Assembly (NCBI RefSeq): GCF_900129485.1
Contig: NZ_FQVW01000003.1
Span: 1-64,000, forward strand
From: Ornithinibacillus halophilus
GTDB lineage: Bacteria > Bacillota > Bacilli > Bacillales > Amphibacillaceae
Length of the DNA stretch: 64,000 nucleotides
Direction: 5' to 3'
The translations under genes were made by a program, and so were the position numbers. Positions 44,150-51,637 of the stretch are shown here, one piece after another. The first letter of the stretch is position 1; each line of letters starts with the position of its first letter. Below the pieces are notes generated by a model. That model was not told the origin of the DNA and searched no databases. It worked only from the letters and a program-made list of their open reading frames with translations.

Positions 44150-44193
44150 AAAAAAAGTATCCGAACAAGAATTCAATCCCTTTTCGGATACTT
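44150..44193 (-). terminator. Terminator of the mntABCD-like operon
   Basis: AAGTATCCGAA / TTCGGATACTT stem on the minus strand, then six T, 32 bases past the last permease gene. Confidence 0.85.
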
Positions 44194-44224
44194 ACCATTA
44201 TCTATACTATACACACTTATAACT

Positions 44225-45124
44225 TTACCTTGTAGATTTCTCGTTAAGAGCCTTATTGTCCGTTACATTTGGGATAAATTTTGCAAATAAACCATGCTTA
44301 GGTGATCCTATGAAACTGATAAGAAACACAATCCCTGTAGCAAATGCCATAGACCCAGATATTGAAGTATCAATCCATGCAGCAATATAATACCCCGTTA
44401 TCGCAGAAACTACTCCAAAGGTTCCACTTAATAAAAGCATTATTGAAAGTTTATCTGTCCATAGATAAGCAGACGCTGCTGGAGTAATTAACATTGCGAC
44501 TACCATGATTGCCCCTACTGCATCAAAAGCTGCAACGGTTGTAACTGATACTAAACTCATAAACACATAATGCATTAACACTACTGGAATCCCAATACTA
44601 GCAGCCAGAGCTGGATCAAATGATGTTATTTTCCACTCTTTGTAGAATGCTAGTATCATAAAAACTACAATTATTAAAACAAGAAAAAGTATGGCAGTTG
44701 CTTCTGGTATTGATCCTATCATTGGTAAATTCACAGTATTCCATGGAATAAACGTAATTTCTCCCATTAATGCATGTTGAACATCTAAATGAGCATTTCC
44801 AACTGAGGTAGCAATGAGAATAACCCCAATAGCAAATAGTGTCGTAAATACAATACCAATTGATGCGTGGTTTTCAATTTCTAATGAATTTAGCCATTGA
44901 ACCAATACTGCTGTTAATAACCCCACTAATATTGCACCAACCAACATATGAGGCCCGCTTAACTCTCGAGTAATAATAAAAGCAACTACTATTCCTAGTA
45001 GCACCGTATGGCTTATCGCATCTGCCATCATTGCCATTCTTCTCAGAATTAGAAACACCCCGATTAGTCCACAAGTTAAACCGACTAAACAAGCAGTTAT
45101 TATAATCCACGCTGTATAAGTCAT
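44225..45124 (-). CDS. mntD: Metal ABC transporter permease, MntD-like
   Basis: 299 residues, about eight helices, ABC-3 (zinc/manganese) permease family: LTCGLIGVFLILRRMAMMAD then AISHTVLLGIV at the N-terminus and VVAMLITPAASAYL near residue 205. It is the last of four genes in the order binding protein, ATPase, permease, permease, identical to Bacillus mntABCD. Five-nt gap from the preceding permease gene. Confidence 0.85.
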   Translation of the reverse strand: MTYTAWIIITACLVGLTCGLIGVFLILRRMAMMADAISHTVLLGIVVAFIITRELSGPHMLVGAILVGLLTAVLVQWLNSLEIENHASIGIVFTTLFAIGVILIATSVGNAHLDVQHALMGEITFIPWNTVNLPMIGSIPEATAILFLVLIIVVFMILAFYKEWKITSFDPALAASIGIPVVLMHYVFMSLVSVTTVAAFDAVGAIMVVAMLITPAASAYLWTDKLSIMLLLSGTFGVVSAITGYYIAAWIDTSISGSMAFATGIVFLISFIGSPKHGLFAKFIPNVTDNKALNEKSTR

Positions 45125-45129
45125 ATCAT

Positions 45130-46041
45130 CTACCCCTTATGGTCCAGACTAATCTGTTTATTCACCAGTTGTTTACGCTGGATTTTAAATTGAATATAGT
45201 TGGATACAATCCCTTTTTCTTTCCCAAAAATAAGTGAAATAGTGAAGAATACTCCAGCAACTAAAACAATAAACGGACCTGTTGGCCATCCACTGCCTAG
45301 AGCACTTATATAGGTGCCAATTGCTCCCGATAATCCACCAATACATGCTGAAATGATTAACATCCACTTAAATGATTGCGTCCAATAACGGGCACTTACT
45401 GATGGTATAATTAATAAAGCAGCAATTAGAATTACTCCTACTGCTTGAATACCTATTACGATAGTAGTAACCAATACACCTGTATATAAGAAATTCATTC
45501 CTCTTATTGATAGGCCAATACCTTTTGCAAATTGTGGGTCAAATAAATAGATTTTCCATTCCTTAAACCCAAGAAATAAAACGATTATGACAATCACTGC
45601 AAGCATGAGCATTGTTATTACATCAGATTTTACCATCGCAGCTGCCTGCCCAAAGATAAAATTATCTAATCCACTTTGATTTCCACCTGCTGTTCGATTA
45701 ACCAATGTTAAAAGCATAAGTCCAGCACCAAAGAAAATAGATAAAATCATCCCCATTGCTGTATCTTCCGTTATTCTTGTTGTAGATTGAATCAATTGAA
45801 TAAGAAAAGCTCCCATTAATGCACTTATAGCTGCACCAATAATAAGGATGAGTAAGTTTTTTTCTTGTAATAGTAGAAAGGCAATTATTACCCCTGGAAG
45901 TGCGGCATGAGCTAAGGCATCACTCATCAGGCTTTGTTTTTTCCAATAAGCTAGACACCCTACCATCCCTGCTGCTATTCCAAGAATCATTGTACTAGCA
46001 AGAACCCATTGCGTCGTACTACTTGCCAGTATGGACCACAT
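45130..46041 (-). CDS. mntC: Metal ABC transporter permease, MntC-like
   Basis: 303 residues, ABC-3 family permease with about eight or nine helices (GMVGCLAYWKKQSLMSDALA then HAALPGVIIAFLL; LLIIPSVSARYWT). Pairs with the next permease to form the membrane channel. GGGGGAGGAG lies 7 nt before ATG 46041; the longer frame upstream would overlap most of the end of the ATPase gene, and even so the two genes overlap by 23 nt. Confidence 0.85.
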   Translation of the reverse strand: MWSILASSTTQWVLASTMILGIAAGMVGCLAYWKKQSLMSDALAHAALPGVIIAFLLLQEKNLLILIIGAAISALMGAFLIQLIQSTTRITEDTAMGMILSIFFGAGLMLLTLVNRTAGGNQSGLDNFIFGQAAAMVKSDVITMLMLAVIVIIVLFLGFKEWKIYLFDPQFAKGIGLSIRGMNFLYTGVLVTTIVIGIQAVGVILIAALLIIPSVSARYWTQSFKWMLIISACIGGLSGAIGTYISALGSGWPTGPFIVLVAGVFFTISLIFGKEKGIVSNYIQFKIQRKQLVNKQISLDHKG

Positions 46042-46780
46042 ATTGTTTCTCCTCCCCCATCCAACGCATATTTCCACCATATGTTTTCGCAACATTATCC
46101 TTAGTAAATGTTTCAGTAGTTTTACCGTGATTCATTACCGTTCTATTTAGCAAAAGAACGTGATCAAAGTATTCTTCTACTGTTTGTAAATCATGGTGAA
46201 CAACCATCACGGTCTTTCCATTTGCCTTCAGTTCTTTTAATATCGTCATTATGGCACGCTCTGTTGCAGCATCAACACCTGCTAATGGTTCATCCATAAA
46301 GTAAATATCAGCATCTTGCACTAATGCCCTTGCTAGAAATACTCGTTGTTGTTGTCCCCCCGAGAGTTGACTAATTTGTCGATCAGCATAATCTTCCATT
46401 CCCATTTTTTTCAAAGCATGAAATGCCTTTTCTTTATGCATGCGTGTTGGTAGTTTGAGCCAACCAATTTTCCCATAAAGTCCCATCGTCACAACATCGA
46501 GTGCATTGGTAGGGAAATCCCAGTCAACCGAGCCTCTTTGTGGTACATATCCAATATATTTCTTTGCTTGTTTAAAAGGTAAACCCATAAAATCAACTGT
46601 TCCAGATAAAGAAGGATGAAGTTGTAGCATGGTTTTTATTAAAGTGGACTTTCCGGCACCATTTGGTCCAACAATGCCAGTTAATGACCCTTTTTCTACA
46701 GAGAAATCCACATTTTCTAGAACGGTATTTTTTCGATATGCAGCCGATAGTTCCTTTACCTTTATTACGGATTCAGCCAA
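46019..46780 (-). CDS. mntB: Metal ABC transporter ATP-binding protein, MntB-like
   Basis: 253 residues: Walker A GPNGAGKST, signature LSGGQQQRVFLARAL, Walker B IYFMDEPLAGVD, switch histidine in VVHHDLQ. TTG start at 46780, immediately after the binding-protein stop. Powers uptake of Mn2+ (or Zn2+) with the neighbouring permeases. Confidence 0.88.
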   Translation of the reverse strand: MAESVIKVKELSAAYRKNTVLENVDFSVEKGSLTGIVGPNGAGKSTLIKTMLQLHPSLSGTVDFMGLPFKQAKKYIGYVPQRGSVDWDFPTNALDVVTMGLYGKIGWLKLPTRMHKEKAFHALKKMGMEDYADRQISQLSGGQQQRVFLARALVQDADIYFMDEPLAGVDAATERAIMTILKELKANGKTVMVVHHDLQTVEEYFDHVLLLNRTVMNHGKTTETFTKDNVAKTYGGNMRWMGEEKQYVVHTGK

Positions 46781-46781
46781 T

Positions 46782-47723
46782 TTACTCTGCTCCTTTCATT
46801 AATGCATTATAAATGGTATCCACATTATGGCGATACATGCCTAGATAGGTGCCTTCCTTTGTTCCGTCTTCTCCCATTGCATCCGAGAATAATTCCCCAC
46901 CTAGTTCAACAGTAACGCCTTCACTATCTGCCCCTTCTATTACAGCTTTTATAGAGTCCTCACTAATGCTACTTTCAACGAAAACAGCAGGTACTTTGTA
47001 ATCAATTATGATATCAATCGTTTCTTGTATATCAGATACTCCGATTTCTCCATCGGTACTTAATCCCTGAAGTCCAATTACTTCTAAATCATGCATTTCT
47101 CCAAAATAACCGAATGCATCATGTGCAGTTACTAAATACCTTTGTTCTACCGGGATTTCTTCTAATTTCTTTGCTTCCTCTTTCAATTCATCCATTTGTT
47201 CAAAATATTCTACTTTATTTTCTTCAAAATAATCTGCATGTTCTGGTGCGAACTCTTTTAATTCATCAACTGCAGATTCCAACGCATGCTTCCATAGATC
47301 TAAATCAAACCAAATATGGGGATCGACAGCACCTGTTTCGTCTTCTAATAAGGAATCTTCCGAAACTGTTTCACCAATAGCAAGTACTGGCTTTGACTGC
47401 GACATTTCATCAAAAATCTCCACCATATTTGCTTCTAAATTTAATCCGTTATAAAATGCCATATCCGCTTCTTCAATTTTAGAAATATCCCCATGTGTAG
47501 CATTGTACAGATGAGGATCTACAGACGGCCCCATTAAGCTATTCACATCTACATATTCCCCACCTATAACAGATAAAGGTTCACCAATTTGTGCAATGGT
47601 GGTTATAATACTTATTTCCCCATCTGATTTGCTTGCACTTTCTTCGTCCGTTCCACAAGCTCCAAGTAACAATACGATGCTAAGTAAAAACACACTACAC
47701 CAAAGTTTCAATAAACCTTTCAT
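46782..47723 (-). CDS. mntA: Metal-binding lipoprotein, MntA/TroA-like
   Basis: 313 residues. Signal peptide and lipobox LLLGACG. The cluster A-I metal site can be traced: histidine in GPSVDPHLYN, histidine in GAVDPHIWFD, histidine in LVTAHDAFGYF, and aspartate in GELFSDAMGEDG. The H-H-H-D set is that of TroA and Bacillus MntA, and there is no histidine-rich loop of ZnuA type, so manganese is favoured but zinc is not excluded. First gene of the operon, with AAGGAGAG and a DtxR-type dyad in its leader. Confidence 0.86.
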   Translation of the reverse strand: MKGLLKLWCSVFLLSIVLLLGACGTDEESASKSDGEISIITTIAQIGEPLSVIGGEYVDVNSLMGPSVDPHLYNATHGDISKIEEADMAFYNGLNLEANMVEIFDEMSQSKPVLAIGETVSEDSLLEDETGAVDPHIWFDLDLWKHALESAVDELKEFAPEHADYFEENKVEYFEQMDELKEEAKKLEEIPVEQRYLVTAHDAFGYFGEMHDLEVIGLQGLSTDGEIGVSDIQETIDIIIDYKVPAVFVESSISEDSIKAVIEGADSEGVTVELGGELFSDAMGEDGTKEGTYLGMYRHNVDTIYNALMKGAE

Positions 47724-47741
47724 TTTGCACTCTCCTTTTAT

Positions 47742-47805
47742 TTTTGCTCTAAGGCAACTTAATTTGTTACCGTCAATGATAATCCCTATAGTTTGTATAT
47801 GTCAA
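47742..47805 (-). promoter_or_regulatory. mntA promoter with MntR-like dyad
   Basis: On the minus strand TTGACA (47800-47805) and TATCAT (47776-47781) are 18 bp apart. About ten bases after the predicted start lies AAGTTGCCTTAGAGCAAAA (47742-47760), a TTGCC-n-GCAAA dyad reminiscent of MntR boxes. Repression by MntR with manganese is inferred; no mntR gene is in the window. Confidence 0.5.
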
Positions 47806-47898
47806 GATGTTTTTCGGAAAACTTATAATTTTTCCCTGACGCAACTTTTGCACGTGATTTAATCCTATGCAGCAAAAAGTAAAAGTGTTCAACTTACA

Positions 47899-48030
47899 AG
47901 AAAAGCGCAAGCGCCTTGGTCAGCCTCAGGCATAGCTTAAGTCGAGCCTCGGCGTGGCGATCTTTGCCCGTGATGAGGATTGACTTAAGACCTCGAGGGG
48001 GTAGGCGCTGGAGCTAGACATCTCTTCTTA
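47899..48030. repeat. Dispersed intergenic repeat, copy B
   Basis: GC-rich element between mntA and the IscA-like gene. It begins AGAAAAGCGCAAGCGCC and ends GGCGCTGGAGCTAGACATCT, with GGCGC inverted at the ends and an internal AAGTCGAGCC...GACTTAAGACCTCGA inverted stretch. The right end matches that at position 97-112 of the window. No reading frame. The gap 47724-48079 otherwise holds the mntA promoter and a terminator. Confidence 0.7.
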
Positions 48031-48032
48031 TA

Positions 48033-48060
48033 TAAAAAGGACAAAGAGTTTTCCTCTTTG
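48033..48060 (-). terminator. Terminator of the IscA-like gene
   Basis: CAAAGAG / CTCTTTG stem with a five-base loop, then TCCTTTTT on the minus strand. Confidence 0.72.
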
Positions 48061-48079
48061 CCCTTGTCATATTTAGCTA

Positions 48080-48376
48080 TTAATGATGATGTCCCATTTT
48101 TGGGTTGGTAATGAACATTTCTTCTTTTGGTACATAGAAATATTGAATCCACACACCATCTAAATATTCATTTCCTTTTTCTAAAATAATATCAATATCC
48201 TTATCTGTACGAACTACCTCATCATTTTCGGTTGGTGTATCCAATTCAATATCATAATGCGCATGGTCACCATGGATGTGAGTCACAAATACCCGAATCA
48301 TTTTACCTTCTGCTTCTTTTGTTTCAAGCATCTTATTTAATACTTTTGCTGCATTTCTATTTGTTTTACACTTCAT
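48080..48376 (-). CDS. IscA/HesB-fold protein with histidines in place of the cluster cysteines
   Basis: 98 residues. The pattern follows A-type iron-sulfur carriers: N-terminal helix, GKMIRVFV strand, then D-T-P-T-E-N-D, ILEKGNEYLDGVWIQYF, and the closing FITNP. The three cysteines that carriers use (one after the second strand, then C-G-C at the C-terminus) are missing. Their places hold THIHGDHAHY (histidines 33, 35, 38, 40) and a terminal GHHH (96-98). The only cysteine is residue 3. I infer a metal-binding protein, perhaps for the metal brought in by the neighbouring mnt operon. AGGAG start. Confidence 0.62.
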   Translation of the reverse strand: MKCKTNRNAAKVLNKMLETKEAEGKMIRVFVTHIHGDHAHYDIELDTPTENDEVVRTDKDIDIILEKGNEYLDGVWIQYFYVPKEEMFITNPKMGHHH

Positions 48377-48438
48377 TATGTCAAACTCCTATCAAGTAGA
48401 TTCAATTATATTGTTCCACTTTTGAGAAGAAAAAACAA

Positions 48439-49170
48439 TTAATAATCCTTAGGCTCTTCTTTAAGTAGCCGTAATCGATATGCGTTCATCGCAGTATCAC
48501 CAAGTTGATCCAATAAGTTATAGTTAGCATACGCTCCTACAATTGCCCCAAATCCAGGAATTAACTGGAGCATTTTGACGAAATCGATATAGTCTCGATA
48601 TTCTTGTTGAAATACGCGCCAATCCATGTCGACAAGCTTTTCCTTTTGCTCTTCCCAGTTGTCGATATAGAAAAAGGTCTCCCGACGTTTTTCGTCATTT
48701 GAAAAAGCTAGCTGAAAAACATGTAGAATAAATAATCGTTCCTCATATTGGTCTGTGTCGTATCCATAAACAGCAGCTGCCTCAAAAAGAAACTTCATTT
48801 TTATTGAAAGTAACAGCGGAAAGTCAGCTAAACCTAAAAATATTCCACCTGCTCCAGTGCCCGCACCTTCTATTGTTGCTGTTTTACGATAGGTAGCTAA
48901 TTTTTCCTTTACGAATTCATCCTTTTCATACAAACTTAATCCTAATGTTGGCTTTTTAGTAGTAAGATTAGAACCAACCAATGTCGCCTTTACCATATTT
49001 TTTATTGCGTCCGTTATAATCTGATGGGCTTTTTCAGGAATTTTTTCATTAATTTTGGTTTGTGCTTTTTTGGCCAAACGATTGAAGACACCCGATTGCT
49101 TTAATAATTTATTTCTCCACACTTGTAAGTCATCATATACTTTACTTTCATAATCATTCAAAGTCATCAT
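48439..49170 (-). CDS. EcsC family protein
   Basis: 243 residues. EcsC features: LNDYESKVYDDLQVWRNKLL at the N-terminus, GAGTGAGGIFLGLADFPLLLSIKMKF in the middle (shown over its key part), and LIPGFGAIVGAYANYNLLDQ near the C-terminus. EcsC proteins accompany Ecs ABC transporters or stand alone; the role is poorly known. Two ATGs adjoin (49170 and 49167), and AAAGGA suits the second slightly better. Confidence 0.83.
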   Translation of the reverse strand: MMTLNDYESKVYDDLQVWRNKLLKQSGVFNRLAKKAQTKINEKIPEKAHQIITDAIKNMVKATLVGSNLTTKKPTLGLSLYEKDEFVKEKLATYRKTATIEGAGTGAGGIFLGLADFPLLLSIKMKFLFEAAAVYGYDTDQYEERLFILHVFQLAFSNDEKRRETFFYIDNWEEQKEKLVDMDWRVFQQEYRDYIDFVKMLQLIPGFGAIVGAYANYNLLDQLGDTAMNAYRLRLLKEEPKDY

Positions 49171-49271
49171 TCCTTTTAGTTAATACCTCATTAGTTAAAT
49201 ACGTGTTTAGATGTAGTTAGGTTTCCCTTAAGTTCAATTTTAGAGGTCACTTCCATATATTCAGAAAATTA

Positions 49272-49318
49272 TTGACATATCGTTTTACTATGTTATTATT
49301 ATGCCACACGATATATCG
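49272..49318 (+). promoter_or_regulatory. PadR-3 promoter and palindromic operator
   Basis: TTGACA (49272-49277) and TATTAT (49294-49299) are 16 bp apart. CGATATATCG, a perfect palindrome, lies at 49309-49318, just past the -10, and a partial ATATCG overlaps the spacer. The same ten bases stand in the equivalent position before PadR-4 at 55.36 kb. Confidence 0.65.
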
Positions 49319-49339
49319 CAATGCATAATAGTGAGATTA

Positions 49340-49463
49340 AAAAAGAGAATTCACTTAGTAACGTAAGAAGGACAAGGAATTCTCCCTATGTAGTACCTTT
49401 GTTAGTATCAGGTGCTCGAATCTAGTCACCTCAGAAAAGTTATACTTTCTTATCTTTCAAAAC
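49340..49463. repeat. Decayed copy of the dispersed repeat in the PadR-3 leader
   Basis: GTAGTACCTTTGTTAGTATC then AGGTGCTCGAATCTAGTCAC, followed by a TTATACTTTCTTATCTTTCAAA-like tail, parallels positions 73-143 of the window (GTAGTTCCTTCGCTAGTCGC, AGGCGCTCGGAGCTAGACAT, tail TTATACATTCTTATCTTTTAAA) with scattered changes. It lies between the promoter and the PadR-3 start, so it would be in the 5' leader. The gap 49171-49513 contains nothing else. Confidence 0.6.
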
Positions 49464-49513
49464 ATGGAGAAATTCCTCCATTACCAACCAATTCTTTAAG
49501 AAGGTGAATTTTC

Positions 49514-49840
49514 ATGTCAAGTAATGAGAAAACCCCTATGACAGAGGCAATGTATTACGTTTTATTAGCATTGATAAATCCCCTTCACGGATATGCAGTG
49601 ATGGATGAAGTACATAAAGTATCTAATAAAAGAGTTACTATGGGCCCTGGTACTCTATATGGAATTCTAAAACGTCTGCAGAAAATGAATTATATCAGGA
49701 TGACTAAATCGGATGGCAGGAGAAAGGTTTACCATATTACATCTTATGGTGAAAAGGCATTAGAACAAGAGTACCAGCGACTTGCCTCTTTGGTCCAAGA
49801 CGGGAAACACTATTGGAAGGGAGCGGATAATGATGAATAG
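49514..49840 (+). CDS. PadR family transcriptional regulator (PadR-3)
   Basis: 108 residues: MYYVLLALINPLHGYAVMDE, VTMGPGTLYGILKRLQKMNY, GRRKVYHITSYGEKALEQEY. The VTMGPGTLYG form is the same as in PadR-4, unlike PadR-1 and PadR-2. AAGGTG precedes the ATG. The end overlaps the start of the DUF2812 gene by 11 nt. Confidence 0.9.
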   Translation: MSSNEKTPMTEAMYYVLLALINPLHGYAVMDEVHKVSNKRVTMGPGTLYGILKRLQKMNYIRMTKSDGRRKVYHITSYGEKALEQEYQRLASLVQDGKHYWKGADNDE

Positions 49841-50981
49841 AAGGAAACGAAAAATTCTTTACTTATCTATGTGGCAATTGGAGGAATTAGAGGCATGGTT
49901 TAATGACATGCACCTAAAAGGATGGAAATTAGTAAAGTTAAACAGAACCTTTGCTACTTTTGAAGAAACACAACCTATGGACGTACAATACCGTTGTGAA
50001 ATTTATAAAACTGATGACTCCTATGAAAAAAATCGAGTTGATTTTTATGAACAATCAGGGTGGGAATATGTCGATTCCCTCATATTTGTTCATATTTATA
50101 GAGAAATAGTTGGGGCAAATCCAGTTGAAATCCATTCTGATCCTAGCATATATTCCGAGTCTATCAATATCCTTAAAAATGATTTAGTAAAAAGAGGGCT
50201 TTTAATACTAATAGCAACAATTACAATGGTTTTTGTATATTTACACCAATTAGAAAGGAATCGGGTTGGTATTTTTTTAGATGATTATTTTATATTTCCT
50301 TTAACTGGAATAATTACTTATTTATATATTCTTATAACAATGATTAACGGTGTTTTCCATACACTACGATTGCTCAAAAAGTTAAGGTCTGGCCAGATGC
50401 TCAATCATCAAGCAACCTATAAAAGGAAACTATATTTAAAAATATTAATAGATATTGTTATTTTCGGGAGCATTATCTCTCTTTTAACTTATCTATTTAT
50501 TCAAGATAATACTAATCCTGAATATACCGCTATTCCAAATGAGCAATTACCTGTTGTTCAAATTTCAGATATATTAGTAGATGAGGAATTTGAACAGATA
50601 TCTCAAGGAGATTATGATAACAATTATCAAATTGATTCTAGTATCACCGTCCCTAAACAATATGAATTAAAACAGACAGTGGAGATTTCCTCGGGTAAGT
50701 TTTACTTTCACGATACGCAATTATACTCTGGTTACTATGAAGCTCGTAATGAATGGTTAGCTTCAGGTTTGGTTACTGCAATAAAGGAAGAATTTGACTT
50801 TATAATACCCAAACACTTTGACCAAGTAAAAGATATCGGTTTTGATGAAGCATGGATTTATGAAAATGGAAGTCAACATGAAATCGTAGCTAGAAATGGA
50901 AAAACAGTTTATCGCGTTATTTATTGGGGTGACATAGAAACCGATACACTTCTTAAGCGAACCCTACCAAGAATGCAATAA
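49830..50981 (+). CDS. DUF2812 domain membrane protein with extracytoplasmic domain
   Basis: About 383 residues. DUF2812 is at the N-terminus: LEAWFNDMHLKGWKLVKLNR, then YRCEIYKTDDSYEK and FYEQSGWEYVDSLIFVHIYR. Three transmembrane helices follow (about residues 120-240), then an extracellular domain of about 140 residues with no recognisable family. Two adjacent ATGs (49830, 49833) follow GGGAG. The PadR/DUF2812 pairing suggests a regulated membrane protein; function unknown. Longer than the sister DUF2812 protein at 54.5 kb, which lacks the extra domain. Confidence 0.75.
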   Translation: MMNRRKRKILYLSMWQLEELEAWFNDMHLKGWKLVKLNRTFATFEETQPMDVQYRCEIYKTDDSYEKNRVDFYEQSGWEYVDSLIFVHIYREIVGANPVEIHSDPSIYSESINILKNDLVKRGLLILIATITMVFVYLHQLERNRVGIFLDDYFIFPLTGIITYLYILITMINGVFHTLRLLKKLRSGQMLNHQATYKRKLYLKILIDIVIFGSIISLLTYLFIQDNTNPEYTAIPNEQLPVVQISDILVDEEFEQISQGDYDNNYQIDSSITVPKQYELKQTVEISSGKFYFHDTQLYSGYYEARNEWLASGLVTAIKEEFDFIIPKHFDQVKDIGFDEAWIYENGSQHEIVARNGKTVYRVIYWGDIETDTLLKRTLPRMQ

Positions 50982-51004
50982 TCTGCTTTGTTGATTCACA
51001 CTAC

Positions 51005-51190
51005 GGGCAGTCGCTTTCCACGGGCACGGCCTCACGGCCTCAGCCTCCAGCGTGGAAGCACTGTACCTGCGTCTACAAGTTACGCTTCGTCGCAGGCTCC
51101 TCGGTACAAGGGGCTAAAGTAGATTATTCTAGTAGTTCCCTCGCTGTGGGGCCTTCGGACACGTGCTGTTCCCGTTGGAGTCGACTGCCC
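51005..51190. repeat. 186-bp GC-rich palindromic element
   Basis: GGGCAGTCG (51005-51013) and CGACTGCCC (51182-51190) bound a stretch far richer in GC than its surroundings, with several internal inverted motifs (CACGGCCTCACGGCC, CCAGCGTGG, GCGTCTACAAG). No gene is carried. With its flanks it fills most of the gap 50982-51389; similar ACGGGCAGTCG elements are widespread between Bacillaceae genes. Confidence 0.7.
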
Positions 51191-51389
51191 TTCTGCACGA
51201 TAACGTCGAACCATCTGGTATTGTCAAGCGCAAATATTTTCGGTGGGGCGAGTTTATTTGCGTAACTATTAAGTTATTGCATGTTTAGTGTTGATGTTGA
51301 GAATCCTGCAACCATGTTGTTCTTCTTAGGTCGTTGTAGATTATGATATAATCCTTCTTATTGCGTTCTATAATAGGAGGTATCATTCA

Positions 51390-51581
51390 TTGGCTAGCAA
51401 GAATGTACAGTTTTTTGTATAGTTGGTACTTGGATTTATCAGTTTAAGTAATGGAGTGATTACTTTAATCGCATTTGGCCAAAGTCTTTGGTCAGTTATA
51501 GCAGGGTCAATGCTAGTTTTAGGTGGATTCATTCTAATAATCATTTCATACATAGCTTATAAGAAAAGCATAAAGCGCTAA
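51390..51581 (+). pseudogene. Small two-helix membrane protein gene broken by one TAG
   Basis: AGGAGG at 51375-51380 precedes TTG 51390. The 63-codon frame runs to TAA at 51579-51581 with a single TAG at codon 11 (51420-51422). After it the product reads LVLGFISLSNGVITLIAFG and then SVIAGSMLVLGGFILIIISY, two hydrophobic helices and a basic tail (YKKSIKR). The downstream terminator overlaps its stop codon. The well-kept signals suggest a recently inactivated small membrane protein. Confidence 0.65.
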
Positions 51582-51608
51582 GACAGAATTTGTCATCTTA
51601 GCGCTTTT
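51572..51608. terminator. Terminator overlapping the small-protein stop
   Basis: AAAGCGCTAAGA / TCTTAGCGCTTT stem, T-runs on both strands, between the small pseudogene and the convergent ABC exporter. Confidence 0.85.
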
Positions 51609-51637
51609 ATTCTAGACTTTTTTTAGATCTAAATGGG

